This document shows, one piece after another, positions 9,533-18,396 of a stretch of DNA of 64,000 nucleotides (position 1 is its first letter; every line of letters begins with the position of its first letter). A program made the translations under genes and the position numbers. The DNA lies in contig NZ_FNEX01000001.1 of the NCBI RefSeq assembly GCF_900100435.1, positions 310,001-374,000 on the forward strand, in the 5' to 3' direction. The DNA comes from Pedobacter sp. ok626. Its GTDB lineage: Bacteria > Bacteroidota > Bacteroidia > Sphingobacteriales > Sphingobacteriaceae. The notes below the pieces were generated by a model, which was given only the letters and a program-made list of their open reading frames with translations, was not told the origin of the DNA and searched no databases.

Positions 9533-10450
9533 TTGACAAAATCGTACGCTATCGGAATTGACGTGGGTGGTTCATCATTAAAATGTGGACTGGTGAGCAA
9601 CACGGGAGAAGTGATCTATTCCTTTTTATTCCCACTAAATAATATTGTAACAGAAGGCGAGGTGATTGCCTTAATTAATGCAGCCATTCGCAAATGTGTG
9701 GAGCATGCTCCCGAAAAAGTGATTGGTGTTGGTATCGGTTTTCCTGGTATCGTAGATCAGAATGTTGTGATCGGTGGCGCAGATAATCTGCCCGGATTTG
9801 AAAACCTGGATTTAGGTAAAATCATTGCCGCTTCTACCAGTTTAAAGGTGGTAATTGATAACGATGCCAACATGATGGGCTGGGGCGAGCTTGTTTACGG
9901 AGCTGCCGGCGATTGTACTGATGTAGTTTTTCTGACCATTGGGACAGGAATAGGTGGTGGACTGATCATCGATGGTAAGCTGTATGGCGGTTATAAAAAT
10001 AGGGGCACGGAATTGGGGCACATCACGATTCAACATGGTGGAATTGCGTGTTCTTGTGGGTCTTCTGGCTGTTTCGAAGCCTATGCCTCAGTGAGTGCCT
10101 TGATTAAGGATTATGCCTTATTGCACGGAACAGATACGGAAGGTATAACCGGTAAAATGATTGTAGATAACTACCTGGCCAAAGAGCAGAAAGCCGTTTC
10201 GGCAATGCAAAAGCATTTCGACTACATGGCTACAGGTATTGCAAGTTATGTAAATGTGTTTAGTCCGCAAAAAGTAGTACTGGGCGGTGGTATCACCGAA
10301 TCTGGCAAATTCTATATTGAAGAAATCAAGTCAAGAGTGATGGAAAAGGTGATGCCTGGAACCTCACAGTATACCCATATTGTGGCTGCAAAATTAGGTA
10401 ATCAGGCGGGGTTGCTGGGCTGCGCAGCTAGAGTATTTTCAAAGTTTTAA
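9533..10450 (+). CDS. ROK-family sugar kinase (probable amino-sugar/glucokinase)
   Basis: A 305-residue ROK kinase. Visible motifs are the phosphate-binding DVGGSS near the N-terminus, IDNDANMMGWGE, a second glycine motif GTGIGGG, and the zinc-binding pair of GHITIQH and CSCGSSGCFE. The start must be the TTG at 9533: an in-frame TGA lies three codons upstream and no internal ATG would keep the first glycine motif. It phosphorylates a hexose in the cytoplasm. Next to heparan sulfatases and a sugar transporter, the substrate is probably glucosamine or N-acetylglucosamine, as in the Bacteroides heparin locus. It is 18 nt from the MFS gene and co-transcribed with it. Confidence 0.88.
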   Translation: MTKSYAIGIDVGGSSLKCGLVSNTGEVIYSFLFPLNNIVTEGEVIALINAAIRKCVEHAPEKVIGVGIGFPGIVDQNVVIGGADNLPGFENLDLGKIIAASTSLKVVIDNDANMMGWGELVYGAAGDCTDVVFLTIGTGIGGGLIIDGKLYGGYKNRGTELGHITIQHGGIACSCGSSGCFEAYASVSALIKDYALLHGTDTEGITGKMIVDNYLAKEQKAVSAMQKHFDYMATGIASYVNVFSPQKVVLGGGITESGKFYIEEIKSRVMEKVMPGTSQYTHIVAAKLGNQAGLLGCAARVFSKF

Positions 10451-10468
10451 CCATTTATAAAAAATTGT

Positions 10469-11722
10469 ATGCAACGTAATAACTTTCTGGTTGGCGTGAT
10501 CTTATTGATCTGGTTCGTCATCTCATTTGTGACTAACATCCTGGGTCCATTGATGCCCATCATCATTCAGACCTATAAATTGAGCCTTACGATGGCGGCT
10601 TTTCTGCCCTTTTCGTTCTTTTTGGCTTATGGAATTATGTCTATTCCTTCAGGAATAATGATTGAGCGGATTGGGGAGAAGAAATCAATGTTGATCGCTT
10701 TTAGCTTGAATTTTATCGGGGCCTTAGCTTTCGGTTTATACCCGCAGTATGGTATTGCCTTGGGCTCTCTATTTATCATTGGGATAGGAATGGCGATGTT
10801 GCAAGTGATTATTAATCCGCTCATGCGTACTGCTGGTGGCGAAGAGAACTTTGCATTCTTTTCGGTAATGGGCCAATTGGTATTCGGTTTGGCTTCTTTT
10901 ATCAGCCCATTTGTATTCTCTTATCTCTTGGCAGCACTTTCTACCAATCCGATTGAAAATCCATTAGTAGCTATGCTGGGAGGTTTGGTGAGAGATAATT
11001 TATCATGGACAGCCTTGTATTGGTTATTTAGCTTTATCTTTTTATTGATTCTGTTGCTACTATCCTTTATTAAGATGCCTGTGGTAGAGTTAAAGGACGA
11101 TGAGAAATCTGGTGCTACAGGTGTTTATCTGAGCTTGCTTAAAAACAAAGAAGTATTGTTGTTTTTTGTTGGGATAGTAGCTTATGTGGGAACGGAACAA
11201 GCATTGGCCAACTGGATGTCAGAGTTTTTAAGGGCTTACCATGGTGTAGATCCAAATAAAGAGGGCGCACAAGCAGTAGCCTGGTTCTGGGGCTTAATGT
11301 CGCTAGGTTGTTTACTAGGTTTGGCTTTATTGAAATTATGGGATTCTAAGTTGATCCTTAAAATAGCTACATTGATTTCGATGGTTACCCTTTCAGTTGC
11401 ACTATTTGGAGATAAAGATATGGCGTTGTATGCTTTTCCAGCTGCAGGATTCTTTATCTCTGTTATGTTCTCGATTATCTTCTCATTGGCTTTAAATTCT
11501 GTTGCACAGCATCATGGTTCTTTTTCGGGGATTTTGTGTTCCGGTATTTTTGGCGGAGCATTGGTACCTTTAATTATTGGTTCATTGGGAGACGCAATAG
11601 GCTTGCGTTATGCCTTGATGTTCGTTTACATCACATTGGCCTATATCTTGTTCCTTGCTTATTATGCTAAGCCGATGATCAATAACAAGACCGTACGTTT
11701 GAAGGAGCTGTTTAAGTTTTAA
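10469..11722 (+). CDS. MFS sugar transporter (FucP/glucose-galactose type)
   Basis: A 417-residue, very hydrophobic protein with about twelve predicted membrane segments and a polar central loop near residues 205-225 (KDDEKSG). The loop between segments 2 and 3 (IERIGEKKSM) is a variant of the MFS motif, and the overall pattern resembles the FucP sugar/proton symporters. It would import the monosaccharide released by the periplasmic enzymes, to be phosphorylated by the ROK kinase encoded 18 nt upstream. It is the last gene of the left-arm plus-strand cluster and ends at a terminator hairpin. Confidence 0.87.
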   Translation: MQRNNFLVGVILLIWFVISFVTNILGPLMPIIIQTYKLSLTMAAFLPFSFFLAYGIMSIPSGIMIERIGEKKSMLIAFSLNFIGALAFGLYPQYGIALGSLFIIGIGMAMLQVIINPLMRTAGGEENFAFFSVMGQLVFGLASFISPFVFSYLLAALSTNPIENPLVAMLGGLVRDNLSWTALYWLFSFIFLLILLLLSFIKMPVVELKDDEKSGATGVYLSLLKNKEVLLFFVGIVAYVGTEQALANWMSEFLRAYHGVDPNKEGAQAVAWFWGLMSLGCLLGLALLKLWDSKLILKIATLISMVTLSVALFGDKDMALYAFPAAGFFISVMFSIIFSLALNSVAQHHGSFSGILCSGIFGGALVPLIIGSLGDAIGLRYALMFVYITLAYILFLAYYAKPMINNKTVRLKELFKF

Positions 11723-11737
11723 TAGTTTTTTTATATA

Positions 11738-11769
11738 AAAGGGTCACATCATTCATGATGCGGCCCTTT
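11738..11769. terminator. Bidirectional terminator hairpin between convergent genes
   Basis: AAAGGG at 11738-11743 pairs with CCCTTT at 11764-11769; an inner CATCAT/ATGATG stem extends it. T-rich DNA on both sides fits termination of the MFS gene (plus) and the lipocalin-like gene (minus). Confidence 0.65.
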
Positions 11770-11773
11770 GAGT

Positions 11774-12190
11774 TTATTTTTTAAACGTAGTTTCGGTCGT
11801 ATACTTGATTTGATCTGATCCAGCTTGCTGAACCAGCTCGTTAAATATAACAAGTTCAGTGTTGTTGATCTTTTTTATTTCATATAATTCCTCTTCACCA
11901 TCCTCAAGGTCTTTGAGAATTAATTGTGTGCCGTTTATTTTGTAACTGAACTGATCACCTTCATTATCAGCAGCAGTTCCATTGCTCTTAAATTCGATGT
12001 AATTAGAGCGATCGGGAGCAGTCTGGCTAGTTTGATCTGTTACTTTTCCGTTTGTATATACGATGTTAATATAGGAATAGAGGTACCATTTGCCTACAAT
12101 CCCGCCGGAATCTTCGTCTTTGTCTTTTTTACATCCAGTGATGCTTACCGTTGTAATAAGTAATAGAATTAGTAGCGTAAAATTTTTCAT
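11774..12190 (-). CDS. Lipocalin-like domain lipoprotein, function unknown
   Basis: A 138-residue lipoprotein. The minus-strand frame is open back to 12337, but the ATG at 12190 gives a standard lipoprotein signal (MKNFTLLILLLITTVSITGC), so that start is chosen. After the Cys comes KKDKDED, an acidic tract typical of surface-exported Bacteroidetes lipoproteins. The mature part starts GIVGKWYLYS and has alternating beta strands, matching the small lipocalin-like family common in this phylum. Ligand and role are unknown. It is monocistronic, convergent with the transporter gene and divergent from the pectic operon at 12465, so it may not belong to either locus. Confidence 0.7.
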   Translation of the reverse strand: MKNFTLLILLLITTVSITGCKKDKDEDSGGIVGKWYLYSYINIVYTNGKVTDQTSQTAPDRSNYIEFKSNGTAADNEGDQFSYKINGTQLILKDLEDGEEELYEIKKINNTELVIFNELVQQAGSDQIKYTTETTFKK

Positions 12191-12339
12191 AATTGTTTTG
12201 TTTAAGTAGGTTTTAAAATTTGTGTAAAACAACAAATTCAAAATATGGCTTACAATACCCATTAATAGGTATTTATACGAAGATACCAGGAGGAGTATAA
12301 CAGCTTTTTTACAGCATAAAATGCCCAATGGCAACATCC

Positions 12340-12394
12340 TACAGTATTTTGGGGAAATACTACAGGAAACCCTATTGAGCAGTTGCTATATTTG
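12340..12394 (+). promoter_or_regulatory. Promoter/operator of pectic unit 1 (TACAGT direct repeat plus -7 box)
   Basis: Half-sites TACAGT (12340-12345) and TACAGG (12361-12366) are 21 bp apart. The second begins 26 nt before TATATTTG (12387-12394), a perfect TAnnTTTG -7 element. No TTTG is present in the -33 region, which the second half-site occupies, so an activator is probably needed. The same spacing recurs at 25730, 38248 and 44694. Predicted leader to the ATG at 12465 is about 60-70 nt and includes TAACCAAA at 12408. Confidence 0.6.
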
Positions 12395-12464
12395 ATATTT
12401 GCGTATTTAACCAAATGTAGTCTGAACCATTTTTAAGCTTCAGATATGCTGAAATCTGTATTGA

Positions 12465-15212
12465 ATGAGAAATTTCCCCATTTTTATTTGTTTGTGTCTT
12501 TTGCTTTTTAGCACTACCGAATCCGGTGCAATTGAGGTCTATAAGAAAAATAAACGTACTATCATTATCCCTGCCCAAAACAATCCAAGGATTAAGTTTG
12601 GTGCAGAAAAATTGGCAAAGTCTTTAACATTAATTGGTTATGATGTTAAGATTGTACAGAGCGATAAAGCAACAAATGGTAAAGACCTGATTGTTATTGG
12701 GGTAAAAGGAGATCAATTATTAGCTGGCTTATCGGCAGCGTTAAATAATTCAGGTAAACAAGCCGGAAAAGAAGGTTTTAACATCAGTTATACTAAAAAC
12801 AAGAATCTGGTTATTGAAGGTACAGATCCCTCTGGCGCCTTATACGGTTGTATGGAATTGGCAGATGAGATAAAAGCTAAAGGTAAAATCCCGGAAAATA
12901 TAGCCCTTACCGATCAACCAGAAATGGTGTTGCGCGGTACCTGTATTGGTTTGCAGAAACCGGATTACCTGCCGGGTAGAGATGTATACGAATATCCCTA
13001 TACCCCAGAAACCTTTCCCTGGTTCTACGATAAAGCGCTATGGCTGCAATATTTAGATATGATGGTAGAGAACCGCTACAATTCATTGTATCTCTGGAAT
13101 GGGCACCCTTTCTCTTCATTGCTGCGACTTAAAGATTATCCTTATGCGGTAGAGGTTGATGACGCGACTTTAAAAAAGAACGAAGAGATGTTTAAGTTCT
13201 TAACCCAGGAAGCCGACAAACGTGGCATTTGGATAATTCAGATGTTTTATAACATCCTTATCCCAAAACCTTTTGCCGAAAAACATCATTTGAAAACTCA
13301 GGATAGAAACCGTCCGATTATTCCATTGATAGCCGACTACACCAGAAAATCGATTGCGGCATTTGTAGAAAAGTACCCTAATGTAGGTTTGCTGGTAGCG
13401 CTGGGAGAAGCCATGGAAGGAGTCGGGCAGGATGATATAGATTGGTTTACAAAGACCATTATCCCGGGTGTAAAAGATGGCTTAAAAGCGGCAGGTATTA
13501 AAAATGAACCGCCAATTGTATTGAGAGCACATGATACCGATGCACCAAGTGTGATGGCAGCATCTTTACCACTTTATAAAAATTTGTATACCGAAAATAA
13601 GTATACCGGCGAAGCTTTAACGACATATACACCAAGAGGAAGCTGGGCAGAACTGCATAGAAAATTAAGTGCGATTGGTACAGTTCATATTGCCAATGTA
13701 CATATCCTGGCCAATCTTGAGCCTTTTCGCTATGGATCTGCCGATTTTATCCAGAAATCGGTGCAGGCCATGAACAAAATATATGGAGCTAAAGGTTTAC
13801 ACCTGTACCCACAATCTGGTTATTGGGATTGGCCTTACACGGCAGATAAAATTAGCGAAAGGCAATTACAGGTAGATAGAGATTGGATTTGGTATAAGGA
13901 ATGGGCCAGGTATGCCTGGAACTCCACCAGGGATAGAAATGAGGAAATTAATTATTGGGGACAGGAGTTGGCCAATAAATACGGAACTGATCTTAATGGA
14001 GGAAAAGCAATTCTGGATGCCTATGAAGAATCTGGTGAAATCTCTCCTAAGCTTTTACGTCGATACGGGATTACAGATGGAAACAGACAGACCCTAACCT
14101 TGGGGATGTTGATGACTCAGTTGATTAATCCTTATCGATATGGTTTGTTTACCTTAATGTACGAATCAGAAGCGCCCGAAGGTGAAATGATTATTGAGTA
14201 TGCGGAGAAGGAATGGAAAAAACAGGGACATATAGGCGAAACACCTGTGCAAGTGGCCAAAGAAGTAATAGAGCATGGCAGAAAGGCATTGGAAGCGATC
14301 AATAAAGCTTCGTTGACAGTAACTAAAGATACAGCAGAGTTTAGAAGGCTTAGAAATGATATGTACTGCTATGATGCCATGGCGAATTTTTATGCAGAAA
14401 AGGTGAAATCAGCGTTATGGGTTTTACGCTATAAATATTCTAATGATGTAGCTGATCTGGAGAAGGCCTTGCCATTTTTGGAAAGGAGTGTAGCTCATTA
14501 TGCAGATCTGGTTAAATTGACCCAGAATGATTACTTGTATGCAAACAGTATGCAAACCAAACAGCGCAAGATACCGATGCGCGGGGTGGATAAAACTTTT
14601 ATTCATTGGAAAGAAATGTTGCCGGTATTTACCAAAGAACTAGGGCATTTTAAAAGGAGCATTGATTCTTTGAAAACAGTGGGTTCGGGAAAAGCGAACG
14701 TACTAGCGCCATTTAAAAATGCTACCGTTAAGCTGTTATCTGGTAACGAGCGTTATGTGATTAATAAAGAAGCCTTGGTATTTACTGATTCGGTAGCGAA
14801 GATAAAAGACCTGACTGAGCAATTGCAGGGACTTAAAGGCCTGAAAATGGTTAAAGCCCAGCAAATAAAATCAGGTACTACAATTAAGTTCAGCAATACT
14901 GCAGCAGTAAAAGTATTGGTCGGTTTCTTCAATAAAAAAGACCCTTCCTACCTGGCTGCGCCTGAATTGGAAACTGATGCCAGTGCAAATAACTACGGAC
15001 AATCGGAGATCAAGATTTCTAACGCCTTGGTTTTAGATGGATATCCACCAATTAATGTACACGCTTATTCGTTTGAGGCAGGAACAAATACCTTAACTTT
15101 AGGAAAGGGAGCTTGCATGGTGCTTGGTTTTATCAACGAAAATCAGGAAATGCGTATTTATAATGCAGGATTGGACGGTAAAGGAAAAGATATTGATTGG
15201 TTATTTGAATAA
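12465..15212 (+). CDS. Putative glycoside hydrolase, GH67/GH20-N-like (alpha-galacturonidase/glucuronidase-like)
   Basis: A 915-residue secreted protein (signal peptide ending ESGA). Residues about 25-150 look like the alpha-glucuronidase/GH20 N-terminal domain: KRTIIIPAQ, then GFNISYTKNKNLVIEGTDPS, then ALYGCMELADEI. A TIM-barrel-like region follows (about 155-480) with many aromatic and acidic segments such as MMVENRYNSLYLWNGHPF and VALGEAMEG, and then an alpha-helical region. Proteins of this type are often labelled alpha-D-galacturonidase, which would suit a pectic locus where acid sugars are removed from the backbone. It is first in a five-gene unit and its stop overlaps the next start (TAATG). 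Exact specificity is uncertain. Confidence 0.6.
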   Translation: MRNFPIFICLCLLLFSTTESGAIEVYKKNKRTIIIPAQNNPRIKFGAEKLAKSLTLIGYDVKIVQSDKATNGKDLIVIGVKGDQLLAGLSAALNNSGKQAGKEGFNISYTKNKNLVIEGTDPSGALYGCMELADEIKAKGKIPENIALTDQPEMVLRGTCIGLQKPDYLPGRDVYEYPYTPETFPWFYDKALWLQYLDMMVENRYNSLYLWNGHPFSSLLRLKDYPYAVEVDDATLKKNEEMFKFLTQEADKRGIWIIQMFYNILIPKPFAEKHHLKTQDRNRPIIPLIADYTRKSIAAFVEKYPNVGLLVALGEAMEGVGQDDIDWFTKTIIPGVKDGLKAAGIKNEPPIVLRAHDTDAPSVMAASLPLYKNLYTENKYTGEALTTYTPRGSWAELHRKLSAIGTVHIANVHILANLEPFRYGSADFIQKSVQAMNKIYGAKGLHLYPQSGYWDWPYTADKISERQLQVDRDWIWYKEWARYAWNSTRDRNEEINYWGQELANKYGTDLNGGKAILDAYEESGEISPKLLRRYGITDGNRQTLTLGMLMTQLINPYRYGLFTLMYESEAPEGEMIIEYAEKEWKKQGHIGETPVQVAKEVIEHGRKALEAINKASLTVTKDTAEFRRLRNDMYCYDAMANFYAEKVKSALWVLRYKYSNDVADLEKALPFLERSVAHYADLVKLTQNDYLYANSMQTKQRKIPMRGVDKTFIHWKEMLPVFTKELGHFKRSIDSLKTVGSGKANVLAPFKNATVKLLSGNERYVINKEALVFTDSVAKIKDLTEQLQGLKGLKMVKAQQIKSGTTIKFSNTAAVKVLVGFFNKKDPSYLAAPELETDASANNYGQSEIKISNALVLDGYPPINVHAYSFEAGTNTLTLGKGACMVLGFINENQEMRIYNAGLDGKGKDIDWLFE

Positions 15213-16762
15213 TGATGAATAGAAAGAAATTGATAGCTATCGCCCTTTTTTTATTAACAGGAACGGGCGTATTTGCACAGTCACAAGCTGGGCAGCTAAA
15301 GCTTAAAAAATATGTGACTTACTTTAACTCCATCGATACAGAGGTGGTAAAGAATTTTGTGCCTAATGCACAAGCATTTGATTGGTTGGCGCAAAATGTG
15401 CCTTTGCTGGATTGTCCGGATGAGGTGTTGGAGCAAAACTATTATTACCGCTGGTGGTCTTTCCGTAAGCACCTTGTAAAGACACCTGAGGGCTTTATCT
15501 TCACAGAGTTTATAGAACCGGTTAAACATGCCGGTAAATACAATTCCATCAGCTGTGCGTTGGGGCATCATATCTACGAAGGTCGCTGGCTTAAAAATAC
15601 CGATTACTTAAAGGAGTACATTGATTTCTGGCTATATCATGCTGATGTGGGTCAGACTAAGCAACGTTTTCACCAGTTTAGCAGTTGGCTGGACGACGCG
15701 GTTTATCAGAATTATTTGGTAACACCCGATCTAGCTCATTTAAAGCGGATTTTACCTGCACTAGATGCCGATTATGCCAAATGGGAGAAAGAAAGACAGT
15801 TAAATAGTGGTTTGTTTTGGCAGTTTGATGTGAAGGACGGAATGGAAGAGTCTGTTAGCGGATCGAGGAAAGATCAAAATAGACGCCCAACCATTAGCAG
15901 CTATATGTATGGCAATGCTAAAGCGCTGGCAAGCATAGCTGATCTTACAGGGGATAAAGCGTTGGTACAAAAATATAAGGGAAAAGCCAGTCAGCTTAAA
16001 AAATTAGTGCAGGATAGTCTTTGGGATAGCAAAGACAATTTCTTTAAAACTAAACACCCTGATGGAAGCTATGCTTCTGCACGTGAAGCCATTGGTTTTG
16101 TACCATGGGATTTTGACCTACCAGCAGATCAGCCCATTTATGCTAAGGCCTGGGACCAATTATTGGATACAGCAGGATTTAATGCACCATGGGGCTTAAC
16201 GACTGCTGAAAGAAGGGAGCCAACATTCAGAACAAGAGGTACTGGGCATAGTTGTGAGTGGGATGGTGCACTTTGGCCTTTTGCCAGTTCTCAAACTTTA
16301 AAAGGTTTAGCGAATTTGCTAACCAATTATAAGAATCATGGTAAAATGACCTCAAAAGTCTTTTATGATGAATTGCACAAGTACGCCAAATCTCACCAAA
16401 AGAATGGTAAGCCTTATTTGGGAGAGTATCAGGATGAAAAAAATGGGGAATGGCTAAAAGGAGATAATCCAAGAAGCAGTTTTTACAATCATTCTACTTT
16501 TTGCGATTTGGTGATTAATGATTTGATTGGGATAAAACCCAGAGCAGATCATGCCATCGGTTTTTATCCGCTTATCCCTGAAGGGCAATGGGCCTGGTTC
16601 TCATTAGACAATATTTCTTCCCACGGAAAAACGCTTAAGGTAGTTTGGGATAAGACCGGAAAGAAATACAAGAAAGGAAAAGGATTATACATCTATGCCG
16701 ATGGAAAAGAGATTTATCGCGCTGCGAGTCTAAAACCAGCAGTGATTCAACTAAATAAATAA
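15212..16762 (+). CDS. MGH1-like (alpha/alpha)6-barrel glycoside hydrolase, possibly GH142-related
   Basis: A 516-residue protein with signal peptide (ending VFAQS). Segments such as NYYYRWWSFRKHLVKTPEG and GHHIYEGRWLKN, then DDAVYQNY, WEWDGALWPFA-like text (CEWDGALWPFAS) and FYNHSTFCDLVIN, are typical of the six-hairpin MGH1-like/GH63-related fold. The same layout occurs in the beta-L-arabinofuranosidase module (GH142) of rhamnogalacturonan-II loci, a possible match given the gene company, but I cannot confirm the family. It overlaps the upstream stop by one base and lies 11 nt before the GH28 gene, so it is co-transcribed. Probable periplasmic exo-enzyme trimming side chains. Confidence 0.6.
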   Translation: MMNRKKLIAIALFLLTGTGVFAQSQAGQLKLKKYVTYFNSIDTEVVKNFVPNAQAFDWLAQNVPLLDCPDEVLEQNYYYRWWSFRKHLVKTPEGFIFTEFIEPVKHAGKYNSISCALGHHIYEGRWLKNTDYLKEYIDFWLYHADVGQTKQRFHQFSSWLDDAVYQNYLVTPDLAHLKRILPALDADYAKWEKERQLNSGLFWQFDVKDGMEESVSGSRKDQNRRPTISSYMYGNAKALASIADLTGDKALVQKYKGKASQLKKLVQDSLWDSKDNFFKTKHPDGSYASAREAIGFVPWDFDLPADQPIYAKAWDQLLDTAGFNAPWGLTTAERREPTFRTRGTGHSCEWDGALWPFASSQTLKGLANLLTNYKNHGKMTSKVFYDELHKYAKSHQKNGKPYLGEYQDEKNGEWLKGDNPRSSFYNHSTFCDLVINDLIGIKPRADHAIGFYPLIPEGQWAWFSLDNISSHGKTLKVVWDKTGKKYKKGKGLYIYADGKEIYRAASLKPAVIQLNK

Positions 16763-16773
16763 TATAGCCGAAA

Positions 16774-18378
16774 ATGAAGTTTTATAGCCCATATCTTATC
16801 ATCAGAATAGCTGCCGTTTTTATAATATGCTGTTTCGCAACGGTAGCTAATGTCAACGCGCAATCCTATTATAATGTATTAAAATATGGTGCAAAGAACG
16901 ACAGCAGTAAACTAGCGACATTAGCGATTAAAAAGGCTATTGATGCAGCTTCAAAAGCTGGTGGAGGTACTGTTTATTTCCCAGCGGGAAAGTATTTAAC
17001 AGGAGCAATACACCTGAAAAGTAACATCACCATTTTTATTGATGCTGGCGCTGAGCTTCATTTTAGTGATAATTTTGATGATTATCTGCCCATGGTAAAA
17101 AGCAGATATGAAGGGGTTGATGTGACTAGTTTCTCACCCTTGTTTTATGCTTATGAAGCAGATAACATTGCGATTACGGGTCGTGGCATCATAGATGGAC
17201 ACGGTAAAAAGTGGTGGGATTTTGTAGAGGGCTATAAAGAAGGACAGCCACGGTCTAAATGGCAACATCAGTTTGATGCGCTCAATAAGGATATCCTGAT
17301 GCCTGATGAACCGAAGCAGATGAAACGCGGTTTTCTTCGTCCACCTTTCATTCAGACGATGTATTGTAAAAATGTATTGATAGAAGGAATTACCATTCGT
17401 AATTCTCCTTTCTGGACAGTTAATCCTGAGTTTTGCGACAATGTAACTGTCCATGCTGTAACGATTAACAACCCCGGTTCTTTTGCTCCAAATACGGATG
17501 GCATCAATCCAGAGTCTTGTAAGAATGTGCGTATTTCCGATTGCCATATTAGTGTTGGTGATGATTGTATTACGATTAAGTCGGGTAAAGATGCGCCAGG
17601 CAGAAAAATGGCCGTGCCAGCCGAGAACTATACCATTACCAATTGCACTATGTTATCTGGTCATGGTGGGGTGGTTATTGGAAGTGAAATGTCTGGTGAT
17701 GTACGAAAAATAACCATTTCTAATTGCGTATTTGATGGTACTGATAGAGGAATCCGTATCAAATCAGCTCGTGGTAGGGGTGGCATAGTAGAAGAAATCA
17801 GGGTGGATAACGTCATCATGAAAAATATAGGCAAGCAAGCGATCGTGCTTGATCTTCAGTATGCTAAGTCGACAGTTGAGCCTGTTTCTGAGCGTACACC
17901 AAGGTTCAGAAATATCCATTTTAGTAACATTACCGGGCAGGTAAATCAGGCTGGTTATTTGAATGGATTAGAAGAAATGCCTATTGAAAATATCAGTTTT
18001 AATGACATCAATATGGAGGCTAAAACTGGTTTCGATATCCATAATTCCAACAGAATAGAATTTCATAATGTGCAAGTAAACACAGAAATGGGACCTTCTG
18101 TAAAAGCTGAGAATGTAAATATCTTGACTGTTAATGGTTTGAAGAGTTATACCCCTCATAAAAATGCAGCTGTAATAGACCTTAAAAACGTAACAGACGC
18201 ATTTATTTATAATTCTTTTCCGGTTGCTGGTACAGAAATGTATTTAAAAATAAGTGGAGAAAAAATTAAAAATATAACGCTAGGAAATAATAACTTTAGT
18301 AACGCTAAAACTCCTGTTTTAACTGAGAGGGAAGTTACAGAAGTAGTAAGGGTTATTTCGGGAGATTCAATTAAGTAA
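16774..18378 (+). CDS. GH28 polygalacturonase / rhamnogalacturonan galacturonidase
   Basis: A 534-residue secreted right-handed beta-helix enzyme (signal peptide ending VNAQS, then YYNVLKYGAKNDSS, the family's usual N-terminus). All four GH28 motifs are present: NTDG (Asp242), GDD (Asp263/264), GHGG (His297) and RIK (Arg328-Lys330). GH28 enzymes hydrolyse alpha-1,4 links of galacturonic acid in homogalacturonan or rhamnogalacturonan by inversion. In this unit it probably acts on periplasmic oligosaccharides as an exo-enzyme. It lies 11 nt after the MGH1-like gene and 18 nt before the GH95 gene. Confidence 0.92.
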   Translation: MKFYSPYLIIRIAAVFIICCFATVANVNAQSYYNVLKYGAKNDSSKLATLAIKKAIDAASKAGGGTVYFPAGKYLTGAIHLKSNITIFIDAGAELHFSDNFDDYLPMVKSRYEGVDVTSFSPLFYAYEADNIAITGRGIIDGHGKKWWDFVEGYKEGQPRSKWQHQFDALNKDILMPDEPKQMKRGFLRPPFIQTMYCKNVLIEGITIRNSPFWTVNPEFCDNVTVHAVTINNPGSFAPNTDGINPESCKNVRISDCHISVGDDCITIKSGKDAPGRKMAVPAENYTITNCTMLSGHGGVVIGSEMSGDVRKITISNCVFDGTDRGIRIKSARGRGGIVEEIRVDNVIMKNIGKQAIVLDLQYAKSTVEPVSERTPRFRNIHFSNITGQVNQAGYLNGLEEMPIENISFNDINMEAKTGFDIHNSNRIEFHNVQVNTEMGPSVKAENVNILTVNGLKSYTPHKNAAVIDLKNVTDAFIYNSFPVAGTEMYLKISGEKIKNITLGNNNFSNAKTPVLTEREVTEVVRVISGDSIK

Positions 18379-18396
18379 TTTTTAATTTGTATCAAC

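Noticed and set aside
12191..12337. N-terminal extension of the lipocalin-like gene
   Set aside because: The ATG at 12190 starts a textbook lipoprotein signal; the upstream part lies in the divergent promoter region.
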